Notes: generated by a model not told the origin, from the sequence alone. Counted from the first letter of the stretch, positions 34,745 to 43,901 are shown. The stretch: DNA of 64,000 nt from an actinobacterium acMicro-4 (GCA_000754445.1 JNSD01000012.1:1-64000), one strand, 5' to 3'. Translations and numbers: made by a program.

Positions 34745-37700
34745 CGCCACACACCTGCCCCACGAAGTGCCAGCGATGCCTGCTCTGACCGCCGGAGCCA
34801 AAGACCCGGGGAGCTCCCGCAAATTCCGCGGCACAGATAATCGCCACCGCCTTATCGAGCCTCTCGAGGAAGGCTTCCTTGGCCGCGTCGTCCAGTGGCG
34901 CTTGAGTGGCCAAGCGGTAGCGCTTTCCCCCCACACCCGATTTCACAAAAAGCAGCACCGCACCGGCAGAAGCCATGTCCGCGCGCCGCAGCTCCATGAG
35001 CAACTCGGGGCTCTGCAGGGCCAACTGATAGGCAAACATTTGCGGGTTATCGACCACTCCGGCATCAGTCACGTGTTGGCCGGTTTTGAGATCAACAACC
35101 AGAAGCGTGTCCTCCGGGGTCACTTCAATGCGGTCAATGACACCGCGCACAATGGCTCGCCCAAAGCGCATCTGGAAGCCCTGTTCCACTCCGGCGAGAA
35201 CAAACCCCTCGCCTTCCCGGTCACGGAGGTAGTCGGCCATGGCGTCGACCATGGCTCGAGCCAAGCGCCGCTGGAGAGACTGAACCCAGCCCGGCTCATA
35301 GTCGAGTTGACCAAAGGAGTGATCAACAACCTCCCACATCTCCAGAGCGCTCCCGCGGGGGTGCTCTTCCAGCGCCCGGTGCAACAGCGATCCAAGCCCT
35401 CGCTCGGGAGCGGACTCGTTCCTGGCCAGAGTGTCCAGGAACCACTCGACGGGCGATTCTTCGAGGGTCGCAATACCCGAGGGCGAAACGGGGACGTCGC
35501 CCTCCGGAAACAGCGGGCCCTGGCTACTGGGCTCTGCGATGCCCCACCAGTCACGCGGGTGCGCACCGGCAACCCCCAGTGAGGCGAGGATTGCCAGATC
35601 ATTTGCGAGGCGTCCTGTGTCCGCACCGCGCTCCACCGCGCGAACCAGATCGCGCCGCAGCAGGCCCGTGAGAGTGCGCTCAGACAGCGGGCCCTCGGGT
35701 CGGCTCTGAATTCTGGTGGCCTGGCCGTCCACCAGGTGAAACAGCGGACTTGGCGGTGACTCTTCAGAGTCTGTCGCGGTGACCAACACGGTCGTCGTGG
35801 CGCGAGAGAGTGCCATGGCGAAAAGTCTCAGTTCGTCGTCCTTGACAATCTTGCGTTCATTGAGAACATCCCCTGCCTCACCCCTGGCGCTTCGCACCAT
35901 CTGGTGGGCACGCAACAATGAACCGCGAAGGCGCAGGTCAGGCCACACGCCTTCTTCCACGCCAGAGACGATCACCACATCAAATTCGGTGCCCTGAAGG
36001 CCAGACGGTGTCGACACCGTGACGGCTGACCATGCCGAGGCCGGCAAGACCACATCATCTGGCACCTCAGCTTCCAGAGTGTTTTCGATAAACACAGCAG
36101 AGCTCGCACCGGGCTGCGCTTCAACAAAATCGGCGGCCTGGTGAAAGAGCGCAACTACAGCATCAAGCGCACGGTGAGCGCTGCCCGAGCGCTCACCACC
36201 GGCGAGCGCCCCGGCTTCCCAGCCGAGTCGAGCGAAACTTGCCGACCACGCCATCCACAGCAACTCGGTCACCGGGGTGCCAGGCGAGGCCCCTCGGATG
36301 TCATCGAGAATCTGGGCAATGGTGGTGGCTTTGGCACCAACACTGGCGTCCACGAGAGCAAAGCCACCTCGGTGACCGAGGGCATCGGCGAGAATCTGAT
36401 CAACGGGTTGGTAGGGCTGGTCTGGGTCAGCAAGGAGTCGCAGGGCGAATCGAAGCCTGCGAAGCTCCTGCCCGGTCATGAGGCCGTAACGACCAGAGAG
36501 CAGTGCCACGGCGGTCTGTGGGCCAAGCGGGCGAAGCCCGAGGCCCACAGCAACCAATTCCACAAGATCTCGAGCTGCCGGCTGGTCTCTCAGAGCAACA
36601 CCAGCAAGGTTTGCTCTAGCGGCGATGCCGTGGTTCGTGAGTTCGCGAACCAGGCGCTGCACTCGACTACCCCGCCTTGCAACGACGGCAATGCGATCGA
36701 GGGGCACTCCGTGCTCGAGATGGCTAGTCATGATGAACGAAGCGATATCACCGGATTCACGGTGAGCGCTTGGCGCCAAGAGCGTGAAGACCCGACCAGG
36801 TTCACCAACGACCGAGGGTGCGCGTCGTTGCGACCCCATGCCAGCGGTGCCGATCTTCTCGGTGACACTGGCCACTACCCCTCTGATGGCGTGCCCGTGT
36901 CGATGGACGCTGGGCAAAACTTCTGGGGTGAGCGACCACGCGCTGGCAAGACGGCTGAGACCCTCGGGCTCGCTGCCTCGGAAGGTGTTCCCGGCAACAT
37001 CGGGTTCGGCAGCTATGGTGAGCCCCAGGCCAAGATTCTTGAGGGCGTCCAAGAAATCGAGGGCAGCCTGGGTCATGTCGTGGACGTCATCGACACAGAC
37101 GTGCACCAGAGAATCAAGCCCCGGGGGCAGTCCCCCTTCAAGAACCACAATGGCGCGGCGAATGATTTCTGAGCTATCGAATGCTCCAGGGCGCGCACTC
37201 GCGAGAACCGCCTGGTATTCGGCACGAAACGCCGCGGCAGCCTTCCACTCAGGGCGGCCATGAGTGTCAGCCACAGCGTCGAGGGTCTCGTTGTCGAGGC
37301 CATAGTCAGTGGCCCTGGCCATCCACTCCCGGAGCTCTTGACGAAACACCGGGAGCTCTCTCACCATGGCGGCAAGAGGATGAGGCCACTGTGGGCCAGA
37401 GCCATCTTCCGCGTGGCCTAGGAGAAGAGACGCAATGTCGGCATCGGTTTGGCTCGCAGAGACAAGATCAGGCTCTGGCGCACCGGCCTGGCGGTTGGCG
37501 CTCTGCACACACAGGAACGCGAGAGAGGCCACCGAGCGAACCCTGGGGCCCCAGGTAGCGCGCCCCAGGGCAAGACCTGCCCGGTCACGAACCATCGAGG
37601 CCTGTGCTCTCGAGGGAGTGAGGATAACAAGCCCATCAACCGGGGAGCCGGCCCCCGCAAGATGAACCAGGCGGGAAATCAGAAGCGTGCTCTTGCCACT

Positions 37701-37772
37701 GCCCGGAGCGCCCACAATCAGCGACGTCGCAGCGGCCTCTCTGGCCACTATCTCTGCGGGGTTTGCCTCCAT
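34737..37772 (-). CDS. adnA: AdnA, helicase-nuclease subunit
   Basis: Partner of AdnB. The 1011-residue protein begins with Walker A LIVGAPGSGKSTLL near residue 20. The later SF1 motifs are weak: VHVCVDDVHDMTQA replaces the usual DExQD Walker B, as expected for AdnA, whose ATPase is known to be degenerate. The C-terminal nuclease motif LLVVDLKTGQH is intact, with SLLHRALEEH upstream. The gene order adnA-adnB matches mycobacteria. The ATG lies eight bases after TAGCCT, so the operon mRNA may be leaderless. Confidence 0.88.
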   Translation of the reverse strand: MEANPAEIVAREAAATSLIVGAPGSGKSTLLISRLVHLAGAGSPVDGLVILTPSRAQASMVRDRAGLALGRATWGPRVRSVASLAFLCVQSANRQAGAPEPDLVSASQTDADIASLLLGHAEDGSGPQWPHPLAAMVRELPVFRQELREWMARATDYGLDNETLDAVADTHGRPEWKAAAAFRAEYQAVLASARPGAFDSSEIIRRAIVVLEGGLPPGLDSLVHVCVDDVHDMTQAALDFLDALKNLGLGLTIAAEPDVAGNTFRGSEPEGLSRLASAWSLTPEVLPSVHRHGHAIRGVVASVTEKIGTAGMGSQRRAPSVVGEPGRVFTLLAPSAHRESGDIASFIMTSHLEHGVPLDRIAVVARRGSRVQRLVRELTNHGIAARANLAGVALRDQPAARDLVELVAVGLGLRPLGPQTAVALLSGRYGLMTGQELRRLRFALRLLADPDQPYQPVDQILADALGHRGGFALVDASVGAKATTIAQILDDIRGASPGTPVTELLWMAWSASFARLGWEAGALAGGERSGSAHRALDAVVALFHQAADFVEAQPGASSAVFIENTLEAEVPDDVVLPASAWSAVTVSTPSGLQGTEFDVVIVSGVEEGVWPDLRLRGSLLRAHQMVRSARGEAGDVLNERKIVKDDELRLFAMALSRATTTVLVTATDSEESPPSPLFHLVDGQATRIQSRPEGPLSERTLTGLLRRDLVRAVERGADTGRLANDLAILASLGVAGAHPRDWWGIAEPSSQGPLFPEGDVPVSPSGIATLEESPVEWFLDTLARNESAPERGLGSLLHRALEEHPRGSALEMWEVVDHSFGQLDYEPGWVQSLQRRLARAMVDAMADYLRDREGEGFVLAGVEQGFQMRFGRAIVRGVIDRIEVTPEDTLLVVDLKTGQHVTDAGVVDNPQMFAYQLALQSPELLMELRRADMASAGAVLLFVKSGVGGKRYRLATQAPLDDAAKEAFLERLDKAVAIICAAEFAGAPRVFGSGGQSRHRWHFVGQVCGDV

Positions 37773-37780
37773 AAGTTTCG

Positions 37781-37786
37781 AGGCTA
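37781..37786 (-). promoter_or_regulatory. Predicted -10 box (TAGCCT) of adnA-adnB
   Basis: TAGCCT on the minus strand lies eight bases before ATG 37772. It stands back to back with the DUF3107 promoter, with only 47 bases between the two start codons. Confidence 0.45.
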
Positions 37787-37807
37787 AACCACACGGCCGA
37801 CGTGTCG

Positions 37808-37813
37808 TACGCT
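37808..37813 (+). promoter_or_regulatory. Predicted -10 box (TACGCT) of the DUF3107 gene
   Basis: TACGCT ends six bases before GTG 37820; leaderless pattern. Confidence 0.55.
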
Positions 37814-37819
37814 AGGGAT

Positions 37820-38044
37820 GTGGAAATACGTATCGGAATTGTGAACACTGCCCGCGAACTCGTCATTCAGACGACCCAGAGCACGCCCGAGCTGGAGAAA
37901 GCCATCGCTACCGCCCTGGCCGATGACAAGGGAACCCTGCGCCTGGAGGACGAGAAAGGCCACATCTTCGTGGTCGCCTCGAGGACTCTAGCGTTCGTTG
38001 AAATTGGTGAAGAGAAGTCCCGGAAGGTCGGCTTCGCGCCCTAA
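37820..38044 (+). CDS. DUF3107 family protein
   Basis: A 74-residue actinobacterial protein starting VEIRIGIVNTARELVI, the family's usual opening, and ending VEIGEEKSRKVGF. It is probably a small beta-rich cytosolic protein; function unknown. GTG 37820 is chosen over the in-frame ATG at 37802 because the family starts here and a TACGCT box lies six bases upstream. It is commonly near a ferritin-like gene and a DEAD-box helicase, as here. Confidence 0.85.
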   Translation: MEIRIGIVNTARELVIQTTQSTPELEKAIATALADDKGTLRLEDEKGHIFVVASRTLAFVEIGEEKSRKVGFAP

Positions 38045-38046
38045 TC

Positions 38047-38346
38047 ATGGAACTTGTGTTGGTGGTGACCTTCTCCGGCCTCATCGGCCTCGTGCTGCGC
38101 TACCTGATTCCAGGTCGCGCCATGCACGGATTGTTTGTGATGCCCTCCATCGGAATCATCGCCGGGTCACTCTCCTGGGCAATTGCAGTGTGGGCGGGAC
38201 TTGACCCGGCTAGCATCTGGCCCTGGATTGGAGCGCTCGGCCTGAGTGCCGCAGTGCCCATTGCACTGGGACTCATTCTTCCCAAGCGTCGCCAGATGGC
38301 AGATGACGCCCTGTGGGCAGAACTCACGGGCCGCACTACGCGGTAA
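38047..38346 (+). CDS. Small membrane protein of unknown function
   Basis: A 99-residue protein with three predicted transmembrane helices (near 1-20, 28-50 and 57-78) and a polar C-terminus with KRRQMADDALW. The ATG is two bases after the DUF3107 stop, so the two are co-transcribed. No family recognised. The end overlaps the convergent ferritin-like gene by 11 bases. Confidence 0.65.
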   Translation: MELVLVVTFSGLIGLVLRYLIPGRAMHGLFVMPSIGIIAGSLSWAIAVWAGLDPASIWPWIGALGLSAAVPIALGLILPKRRQMADDALWAELTGRTTR

Positions 38347-39055
38347 GACCCACCCGCTCCAAGCGACTGGTGTGATGAGCCAGAACATCGGTAAATATCG
38401 GCTCGAGCTTTGTTACCGCGTCATCCGCGCTGACCACCGCGTCAGCTAAAGCGTCTTTACAGATCAGCATCGCATCACCAACTAGTCGCCTGGCCCACAG
38501 ACTCAGCCGCGACACGTAGCGGGTATCGACCTGGAGCACTCGCTCAAGGACGCCGGCCAGAAGATCTTCTTCCCCACCATCGCGGAGAATTTCCGTGACA
38601 CGGGTTCGTAAATCCTTGGGCAAGCCCCCAGCCAGAAGCAACCAGAAGTCGCGGGTGAGACCAAAGACAACATAGATGGTGCCCACTCGCTCATACCAGC
38701 GCGTGGTGACAAACCTTTCGAGGTGACCGCTCAACGTGTGCCGGGGTGTGGCAATCGCCCCAGAGACGTCTTTCTCATAATCAGCCAATAGCGCTCGCAG
38801 TGCGCGATAGCGATCCATCGCCATCCCGGAGGCCACCATCAGGGCGTCGGCATCCTCTGCCGACCACGCTTCGCTCGATACGGCAGCGAGTTCACTCGCG
38901 GCCGTGAGCTGAAGAACACAGGCGCTGGCGAGGAAATCCGCAGCCGGTGGAGTCAGCTCGCTGACATCCACTTTGCTCGTGGGCGAGGGTTCTTTGCGCG
39001 GAGTGACCCGATATGCGGGACTATCCTGCTTTTTCTTGCGCCAAAACCAGGCCAT
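38336..39055 (-). CDS. Ferritin-like-fold protein
   Basis: A 239-residue helical protein of an actinobacterial ferritin-like group, related in fold to the tRNA hydroxylase MiaE. After a basic N-terminus, long helices run from about residue 35, with candidate metal ligands in ALMVASGMAMDRYRAL and RWYERVGTIYVVFGL. A full diiron ligand set is not obvious, so catalysis is doubtful. The ATG lies six bases after TAAGCT. Genes of this type often lie beside the DEAD-box helicase. Confidence 0.75.
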   Translation of the reverse strand: MAWFWRKKKQDSPAYRVTPRKEPSPTSKVDVSELTPPAADFLASACVLQLTAASELAAVSSEAWSAEDADALMVASGMAMDRYRALRALLADYEKDVSGAIATPRHTLSGHLERFVTTRWYERVGTIYVVFGLTRDFWLLLAGGLPKDLRTRVTEILRDGGEEDLLAGVLERVLQVDTRYVSRLSLWARRLVGDAMLICKDALADAVVSADDAVTKLEPIFTDVLAHHTSRLERVGLTA

Positions 39056-39061
39056 GCTCCA

Positions 39062-39067
39062 AGCTTA
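39062..39067 (-). promoter_or_regulatory. Predicted -10 box (TAAGCT) of the ferritin-like gene
   Basis: TAAGCT on the minus strand lies six bases before ATG 39055. GGAG within the spacer is a possible alternative ribosome-binding site. Confidence 0.5.
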
Positions 39068-39102
39068 GCCGGGCTTGGCAGGCGGCCATCAGGCCCTGCG
39101 CC

Positions 39103-39108
39103 TAGACT
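39103..39108 (+). promoter_or_regulatory. Predicted -10 box (TAGACT) of the DEAD-box helicase gene
   Basis: TAGACT lies 32 bases before GTG 39141, so this mRNA should have a leader of roughly 25 bases, with AGAAGG as a distant ribosome-binding site. Confidence 0.45.
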
Positions 39109-39140
39109 GGAAGAAAATACGACAGAAGGCAGTACAGACA

Positions 39141-40472
39141 GTGAATTTCTCCGACCTCGGCATTGAGTCCGACCTGGTCGACGCTCTGGCAAGCAAGGGC
39201 ATCCTCGAACCATTTCCTATTCAGGAACAAACTATTCCCATCGCACTCACTGGCCAAGACATTATCGGTCAGGCCAAAACAGGCACCGGCAAGACTTTTG
39301 GTTTTGGCTTACCGCTGATCCAAGCGCTGGGGAAGAACCCAGAACCCGGGGTCAAGGCTCTCATTGTGGTGCCCACCCGCGAGTTGGCAGTCCAGGTCAC
39401 CGAAGACATCGTTCTTGCCGCCAGCAATCGATCCACCGCGGTGGTCTCGATTTATGGTGGCAAAGCCTATGAGGGTCAAGTGGATGCCATCAAAGCCGGC
39501 GCCCAGATTGTGGTGGGAACACCCGGTCGCCTTTTGGACCTCGCAAGCCAGCGTCTGCTCTCACTGGCTGATGTGAAGGTCATGGTTCTCGACGAAGCAG
39601 ACAAGATGCTTGACCTTGGCTTTTTGCCAGACGTCGAGAGGCTCTTCTCCCAGACCTCTCCCACCCGTCACACCATGCTCTTCTCGGCCACGATGCCTGG
39701 GCCCGTGGTCGCGCTCGCGCGGCGCTTCATGAATAAGCCGATACATATTCGTGCGACCTCACCGGATGAGTCCATCACCCAGGCCAACATCAAACACTTT
39801 GTCTATCGCGCACACGCGCTAGATAAAGACGAAGTCATCGGCCGCATCCTGCAGGCCGAAGGCCGCGGCAAGACCGTGGTCTTCACCCGAACAAAGCGTC
39901 AAGCAGCGAGACTTCAGGAGGAGCTCACTGACCGTGGATTCTCCGCGGGGTCTGTCCACGGAGATTTGAGTCAGGACGCTCGCGAACGCGCGATGGCCGC
40001 TTTCAAAGCGGGCAAGCACGACGTTCTCATCGCCACCGACGTGGCAGCGCGGGGAATTGATGTTGACGACGTCACTCACGTCATCAACCACACAATCCCC
40101 GAGGATGACAAGGCCTATCTTCACCGCGTCGGGCGCACCGGACGCGCTGGCAAGACCGGTATCGCTGTGACCTTCGTGGATTGGGACGATCTTCACAAGT
40201 GGGCGCTCATCAACAAGGCCCTCGAAATGGGAATCCCCGAGCCCGTGGAAACGTATTCCTCATCCCCTCACTTCCTCAAGGACTTAGACATTCCCGAGGG
40301 CACTAAGGGTCGCGTGAAGACGACCCCTATCCCTCAGAAGGAAAAGCGCGCCGGGGAGCCACCACGGACAAAGACTGTCCCAGCGAAAAAGCCCCACGCG
40401 CACGACCCGAGTGACATGGGTGACCAGCGCGGCCGCGCCCGGACTCGTCAGCGTCGGCGCACTACGAGCTAA
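39141..40472 (+). CDS. DEAD-box RNA helicase
   Basis: A 443-residue ATP-dependent RNA helicase. All core motifs are present: the Q motif FPIQEQTIP, AKTGTGKTFGF (I), VPTRELAVQV (Ia), DEADKML (II), FSATMP (III), ARGIDVDDVTHV (V) and HRVGRTGRAGKTG (VI). A basic tail (KRRAGEPP-like, ending QRRRTTS) may bind RNA. It probably helps RNA folding or ribosome assembly. GTG 39141 was chosen because the protein family begins about there (NFSDLGI); the ORF's earlier ATG at 39075 would span the promoter. The end overlaps the PHP gene by 11 bases. Confidence 0.93.
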   Translation: MNFSDLGIESDLVDALASKGILEPFPIQEQTIPIALTGQDIIGQAKTGTGKTFGFGLPLIQALGKNPEPGVKALIVVPTRELAVQVTEDIVLAASNRSTAVVSIYGGKAYEGQVDAIKAGAQIVVGTPGRLLDLASQRLLSLADVKVMVLDEADKMLDLGFLPDVERLFSQTSPTRHTMLFSATMPGPVVALARRFMNKPIHIRATSPDESITQANIKHFVYRAHALDKDEVIGRILQAEGRGKTVVFTRTKRQAARLQEELTDRGFSAGSVHGDLSQDARERAMAAFKAGKHDVLIATDVAARGIDVDDVTHVINHTIPEDDKAYLHRVGRTGRAGKTGIAVTFVDWDDLHKWALINKALEMGIPEPVETYSSSPHFLKDLDIPEGTKGRVKTTPIPQKEKRAGEPPRTKTVPAKKPHAHDPSDMGDQRGRARTRQRRRTTS

Positions 40473-41361
40473 TCGGGGCAGCGCCAGTCGCCCTGGAAAG
40501 AATCGCCTCGTAGTTCTCCTCTGAGGTGGTGTTTTCACCAAGACGATTACCTTTGCGGTCACCGTGGTAATCGCTGGAGCCGGTAACGATGAGCCCCAAC
40601 TCACTGGCCACGCTGCGCAACACCGCCTTGCCATCGTCGGTGTTCTCTCGGTGATCAATTTCTAGGCCAGCCAGCCCAGCCTCAACATAGGTCTGATAGG
40701 CGGCAATGACCTCGGGCAGGGCCGCGGCGTGGTCCACCGCGCCAGACCTGGCACCCGTTGCCGGGTGCGCAAGAATCGCCACCCCGCCGGCATTCGTGAT
40801 GATCTCTAGTGCCCGGAGCAGACGGGGTGCGTAGTGCGGGACGTGGTAGGGGCCATCGGCCCGAAGCGCCGTGGCAAAGGCAGCGTCGGTGTCCGGGAAA
40901 TAGCCCTTGTCAATCAGAATCTGGGCGATGTGGGGTCGCCCAGGCGTCGCGCCAGCGGCCATCGCGCCGCGAACTTCCTCCCAACTGATGTCAAAATCCA
41001 GAGCAAGCTTCTCAACCATCAAGCGAAGGCGATCCGCCCGGTGGTCACGAATTCGTGCCATTTCGGCAACCAATTCAGGGTTAGCGGGGTCCACCAAGAG
41101 GCCCAGCACGTGAACGCTCCAGGGAATGGCGCCGGGTAGAGGATCAACAACCTGAGCACTCAATTCAATGCCTGGCACCAGAGTCATTCCGCTGCCACGA
41201 ATGGCAACCGTTGCCTCGTCAATGCCGGCCAGGGTGTCGTGGTCGGTGAGTGCCACCACATCCACTCCAGCCGCAGAGGCCTCGGCAATGAGTTCAGCGG
41301 GTGAATCAGACCCGTCGGAATACCGGGAGTGGGAATGGAGGTCGATGCGTCTGGATGGCAC
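40462..41361 (-). CDS. PHP-domain phosphoesterase
   Basis: A 299-residue PHP-fold metal-dependent phosphoesterase. Metal-binding motifs are DLHSHSRYSDG at the N-terminus, LTDHDTLAG, ELSAQ, AHPATG in the second half and the C-terminal GSDYHG. This set fits the family of 3',5'-nucleoside bisphosphate phosphatases and related RNA-degrading 5'-3' exonucleases (YciV/RNase AM). Start GTG 41361 has GGAGCA close upstream. It is divergent from the aminopeptidase gene. The exact substrate is inferred only. Confidence 0.87.
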   Translation of the reverse strand: MPSRRIDLHSHSRYSDGSDSPAELIAEASAAGVDVVALTDHDTLAGIDEATVAIRGSGMTLVPGIELSAQVVDPLPGAIPWSVHVLGLLVDPANPELVAEMARIRDHRADRLRLMVEKLALDFDISWEEVRGAMAAGATPGRPHIAQILIDKGYFPDTDAAFATALRADGPYHVPHYAPRLLRALEIITNAGGVAILAHPATGARSGAVDHAAALPEVIAAYQTYVEAGLAGLEIDHRENTDDGKAVLRSVASELGLIVTGSSDYHGDRKGNRLGENTTSEENYEAILSRATGAAPISS

Positions 41362-41378
41362 TGCTCCATGCTACGTGT

Positions 41379-41384
41379 CAGACT
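41379..41384 (+). promoter_or_regulatory. Possible -10 box (CAGACT) of the aminopeptidase gene
   Basis: CAGACT ends six bases before GTG 41391. It keeps A2 and T6 of TANNNT but has C at position 1, so it is a weaker call than the others. Confidence 0.35.
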
Positions 41385-41390
41385 GGTGTG

Positions 41391-42845
41391 GTGACTGACC
41401 AGGAGCACCCTCGCAGCCCGGAAAACCGCTCAACCACACCGATTTCTGAAGCTTTTCGCGACTTTATCTCCACCGGGTGGGGCCCAGAGCCCACTCCATC
41501 AGCACACCCACTGCCCCAAGCTCGCTTCGCCAGTGCGCGCAGGGAGAGAGTGTCCCGCGAGTTCCCCGGCGTCACACTGGTGATTCCCGCGGGTGAAACA
41601 CAGACCCGCTCGAACGACACAGAGTACCCCTACCGACCGCACACAGCGTTTGTGTATCTCACGGGCTGGGGCTCAGACACCGTGCCCGGCAGCATCCTGC
41701 TCGGCATCCCGAAGGGCACTGCCCACGACTGGGTGCTCTTCACGAGGCCCCCGGCGCCTCGCACCAGCGACGAGTTCTATGCAAACCCCTCCATCGGGGA
41801 ATTCTGGACCGGTCGTCGCCCGGGGCTTGATGATGTCGGGACCTGGCTTGGTCTCGAGACGAAGGACCGCGAGGACTGGGCGGGCGAGGCGATGCCGCTA
41901 CTGGCCAACTCCGCTGTGATTCGAGAAGCTGAGGGCGCTCTTACCGACACGATTGATTCCCTCCGGCACGCAGATGACCAAACCGGGGATGACACCCTGG
42001 CCCGGGTAATCAGTGAATTGCGTCTGGTGAAAGACGAGTGGGAGATTGCCCAGCTGACTACAGCCATCCACGCCACCCATCAGGGCTTCTCGAGGATCGT
42101 CGCCGCTCTCCCCGAGGCGAGCGCTCACCCCCGGGGTGAGCGAATCATCGAGGGGGTGTTCCACCAGGCTGCCAGGCTAGAGGGCAACGACACCGGCTAT
42201 GGCACTATCGCCGCCAGTGGCCCCCACGCGTGTATTTTGCACTGGGTCACCAATGATGGGCCGGTGACGCCTGGGCACCTACTCCTAGTCGACGCTGGCA
42301 TCGAGCTCGATAGTCTCTACACCGCCGACATCACACGGACGATTCCCGTCTCGGGGAGGTTCTCCCCGCTGCAGCGTCAGATCTATGAGGCTGTGCTGGA
42401 TGCCGCTGACCAGGCGTTCGCGGTGGTGAAGCCAGGGGCACTCTTTCGAGACATCCATGAGGCGGCCATGCGGGTGATCGCCGGATACGTCCACGAGTGG
42501 GGCTTCCTCCCGGTCAGCCTGGAGGAGTCACTGGCCACAGAGGGCCAACATCACCGTCGCTACATGATTCATGGCACCAGCCACCACTTGGGACTCGATG
42601 TTCACGACTGCGCGAAGGCCAGGCGCGAGATGTATATGGACAAAGAGCTGGAGCCAGGCATGGTGTTCACCATTGAGCCAGGCTTGTATTTCCAACCCGA
42701 TGACCACACCGTTCCCGCCGAATGGAGGGGCATCGGGGTGCGCATTGAAGACAACATCGTGGTCACCGAGGACGGTGCCGAGAATCTCTCCCGAGACATT
42801 CCTCGGACCGTCGACGAGGTGGAAAACTGGGTGAGTGGCAGGTAG
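41391..42845 (+). CDS. pepP: Xaa-Pro aminopeptidase (M24B)
   Basis: Cleaves the N-terminal residue before proline. The 484-residue protein has an N-terminal AMP_N domain (SREFPGVTLVIPAG, FVYLTGW) and a C-terminal pita-bread metallopeptidase domain. The metal ligands are visible: Asp in LLVDAGIEL, Asp in YTADITRT, His in GTSHHLGLDVHD, Glu in FTIEPGLY and Glu in VRIEDNIVV. GTG 41391 is chosen from the CAGACT box six bases upstream; the ORF to 41301 overlaps the divergent PHP gene. tRNA-Leu follows by 23 bases. Confidence 0.9.
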   Translation: MTDQEHPRSPENRSTTPISEAFRDFISTGWGPEPTPSAHPLPQARFASARRERVSREFPGVTLVIPAGETQTRSNDTEYPYRPHTAFVYLTGWGSDTVPGSILLGIPKGTAHDWVLFTRPPAPRTSDEFYANPSIGEFWTGRRPGLDDVGTWLGLETKDREDWAGEAMPLLANSAVIREAEGALTDTIDSLRHADDQTGDDTLARVISELRLVKDEWEIAQLTTAIHATHQGFSRIVAALPEASAHPRGERIIEGVFHQAARLEGNDTGYGTIAASGPHACILHWVTNDGPVTPGHLLLVDAGIELDSLYTADITRTIPVSGRFSPLQRQIYEAVLDAADQAFAVVKPGALFRDIHEAAMRVIAGYVHEWGFLPVSLEESLATEGQHHRRYMIHGTSHHLGLDVHDCAKARREMYMDKELEPGMVFTIEPGLYFQPDDHTVPAEWRGIGVRIEDNIVVTEDGAENLSRDIPRTVDEVENWVSGR

Positions 42846-42852
42846 CCCTCGC

Positions 42853-42858
42853 TACACT
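42853..42858 (+). promoter_or_regulatory. Predicted -10 box (TACACT) of tRNA-Leu
   Basis: TACACT lies ten bases before the mature tRNA 5' end, so the tRNA can be transcribed independently of the aminopeptidase gene. Confidence 0.5.
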
Positions 42859-42868
42859 AGGCTCCAGC

Positions 42869-42950
42869 GCGGAAGTGGTGAAATTGGCAGACACGCAGGA
42901 TTTAGGTTCCTGTGCCTTCGGGTGTGTGGGTTCAAGTCCCACCTTCCGCA
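42869..42950 (+). tRNA. tRNA-Leu (TAG anticodon)
   Basis: Acceptor GCGGAAG pairs with CTTCCGC, with discriminator A. The anticodon stem CAGGA/TCCTG encloses TTTAGGT, giving anticodon TAG. The long variable arm (GTGCCTTCGGGTGT region) marks a class II tRNA, and the T arm GTGGGTTCAAGTCCCAC is canonical. CCA is not encoded. It decodes CUA and CUG-type Leu codons. Confidence 0.95.
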
Positions 42951-42968
42951 CGATGTGAATGGTGAGCT

Positions 42969-43790
42969 CTACAGCGAGAACAACACCAGGGATCCGGCCA
43001 TCACGGCCATGCCCGCTATCAGCCCGTAGATGGCCAGTTGGCCTCTACCGTATTGGCGGGCAGCTGGCAGAAGGCTATCCACCGAGATATAGACCATGAC
43101 GCCAGCAACCGCTGCGAACACTATGCCGAGCACCGTGTCGGTGATGAAGGGTTGCAGGATGGCAAATCCGATAAACGCGCCAATCGGCTCGGCGAGACCG
43201 GAGAGCGCTCCAAAAGCAAAAGCTTTCGCTCTGGACTTAGTCGCATAGTAGATGGGCACTGCCACCGCGATTCCCTCAGGGAGATTGTGAATGGCAATAG
43301 CGAGCGCCACGGAGAGCCCGACCTGGGGGTCATCAAGAGTAAGGAAGAAGGTCGCCATGCCTTCGGGGAAATTATGGAGCGTCACAGCCAGCGCAACACC
43401 AATCCCGGCTTTCAAGAGAGGCCGGTTGGCATAGTAGGAACTGGGGTCTTCATCGAGGGAGAGCGCCTCGTGCCGGTCATCAAGCTGCGGATGTTCCAGG
43501 TCCGGCAAAAAACGGTAGAGCAGCGCCATCACGGCGAGACCCGCAAGAAACGTCCCGGCCATAATGGTGTTGCCGAACGCGTCGCCCCGGTCCGCCACCA
43601 GGTAGCTGGTGGCCTTTGGAATAATCTCAATGAACGAGACATAGATCATCACCCCTGCACTAAAACCCAGTGCCAGCGCAAGAAACGCGCGATTGGTGTG
43701 ATGAGCAAACAGCCCAATCGCTGCGCCCACCGCGGTGGCAAGCCCCGCACCAAGGGTGACAAGCCCCGCGAAGACCACTGCCGATTCCAT
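42969..43790 (-). CDS. zupT: ZIP-family metal transporter (ZupT-like)
   Basis: A 273-residue membrane protein, eight helices, of the GufA/ZupT branch of ZIP transporters, which import zinc and other divalent metals. The two metal-site motifs are HNFPEGMA (helix 4) and HNLPEGIA (helix 5). A His/Asp-containing cytoplasmic loop (LEHPQLDDRHEAL) separates helices 3 and 4. The ATG lies nine bases after TAGGCT (43805-43800). No metal-sensor gene is visible. Convergent with tRNA-Leu. Confidence 0.9.
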   Translation of the reverse strand: MESAVVFAGLVTLGAGLATAVGAAIGLFAHHTNRAFLALALGFSAGVMIYVSFIEIIPKATSYLVADRGDAFGNTIMAGTFLAGLAVMALLYRFLPDLEHPQLDDRHEALSLDEDPSSYYANRPLLKAGIGVALAVTLHNFPEGMATFFLTLDDPQVGLSVALAIAIHNLPEGIAVAVPIYYATKSRAKAFAFGALSGLAEPIGAFIGFAILQPFITDTVLGIVFAAVAGVMVYISVDSLLPAARQYGRGQLAIYGLIAGMAVMAGSLVLFSL

Positions 43791-43901
43791 AGTTTCGCGA
43801 GCCTAGCAGGGGCAGTGTCCACGACGCTTAGGCCACCCTTACTTGTCGGCAATGTCGAGCGAGAACAGTCATCGCTGTCGCCAACCGCCAAGACTCAGGC
43901 C

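Noticed and set aside
36141..37172. 343-codon plus-strand frame inside adnA
   Set aside because: Shadow of adnA; no domain, no ribosome-binding site, composition follows the complementary strand.
31568..37772. RecBCD or AddAB complex
   Set aside because: The two-gene order, both with helicase-like and RecB-type nuclease domains and a degenerate Walker B in the first, fits AdnAB; no RecD-like gene is present.
43038..43901. Long plus-strand open frame upstream of the M23-like gene
   Set aside because: It is antisense to zupT, has no recognisable domain and is His/Arg-rich in the way of GC-biased shadow frames; only the part from 43902 has a signal peptide and a LytM fold.
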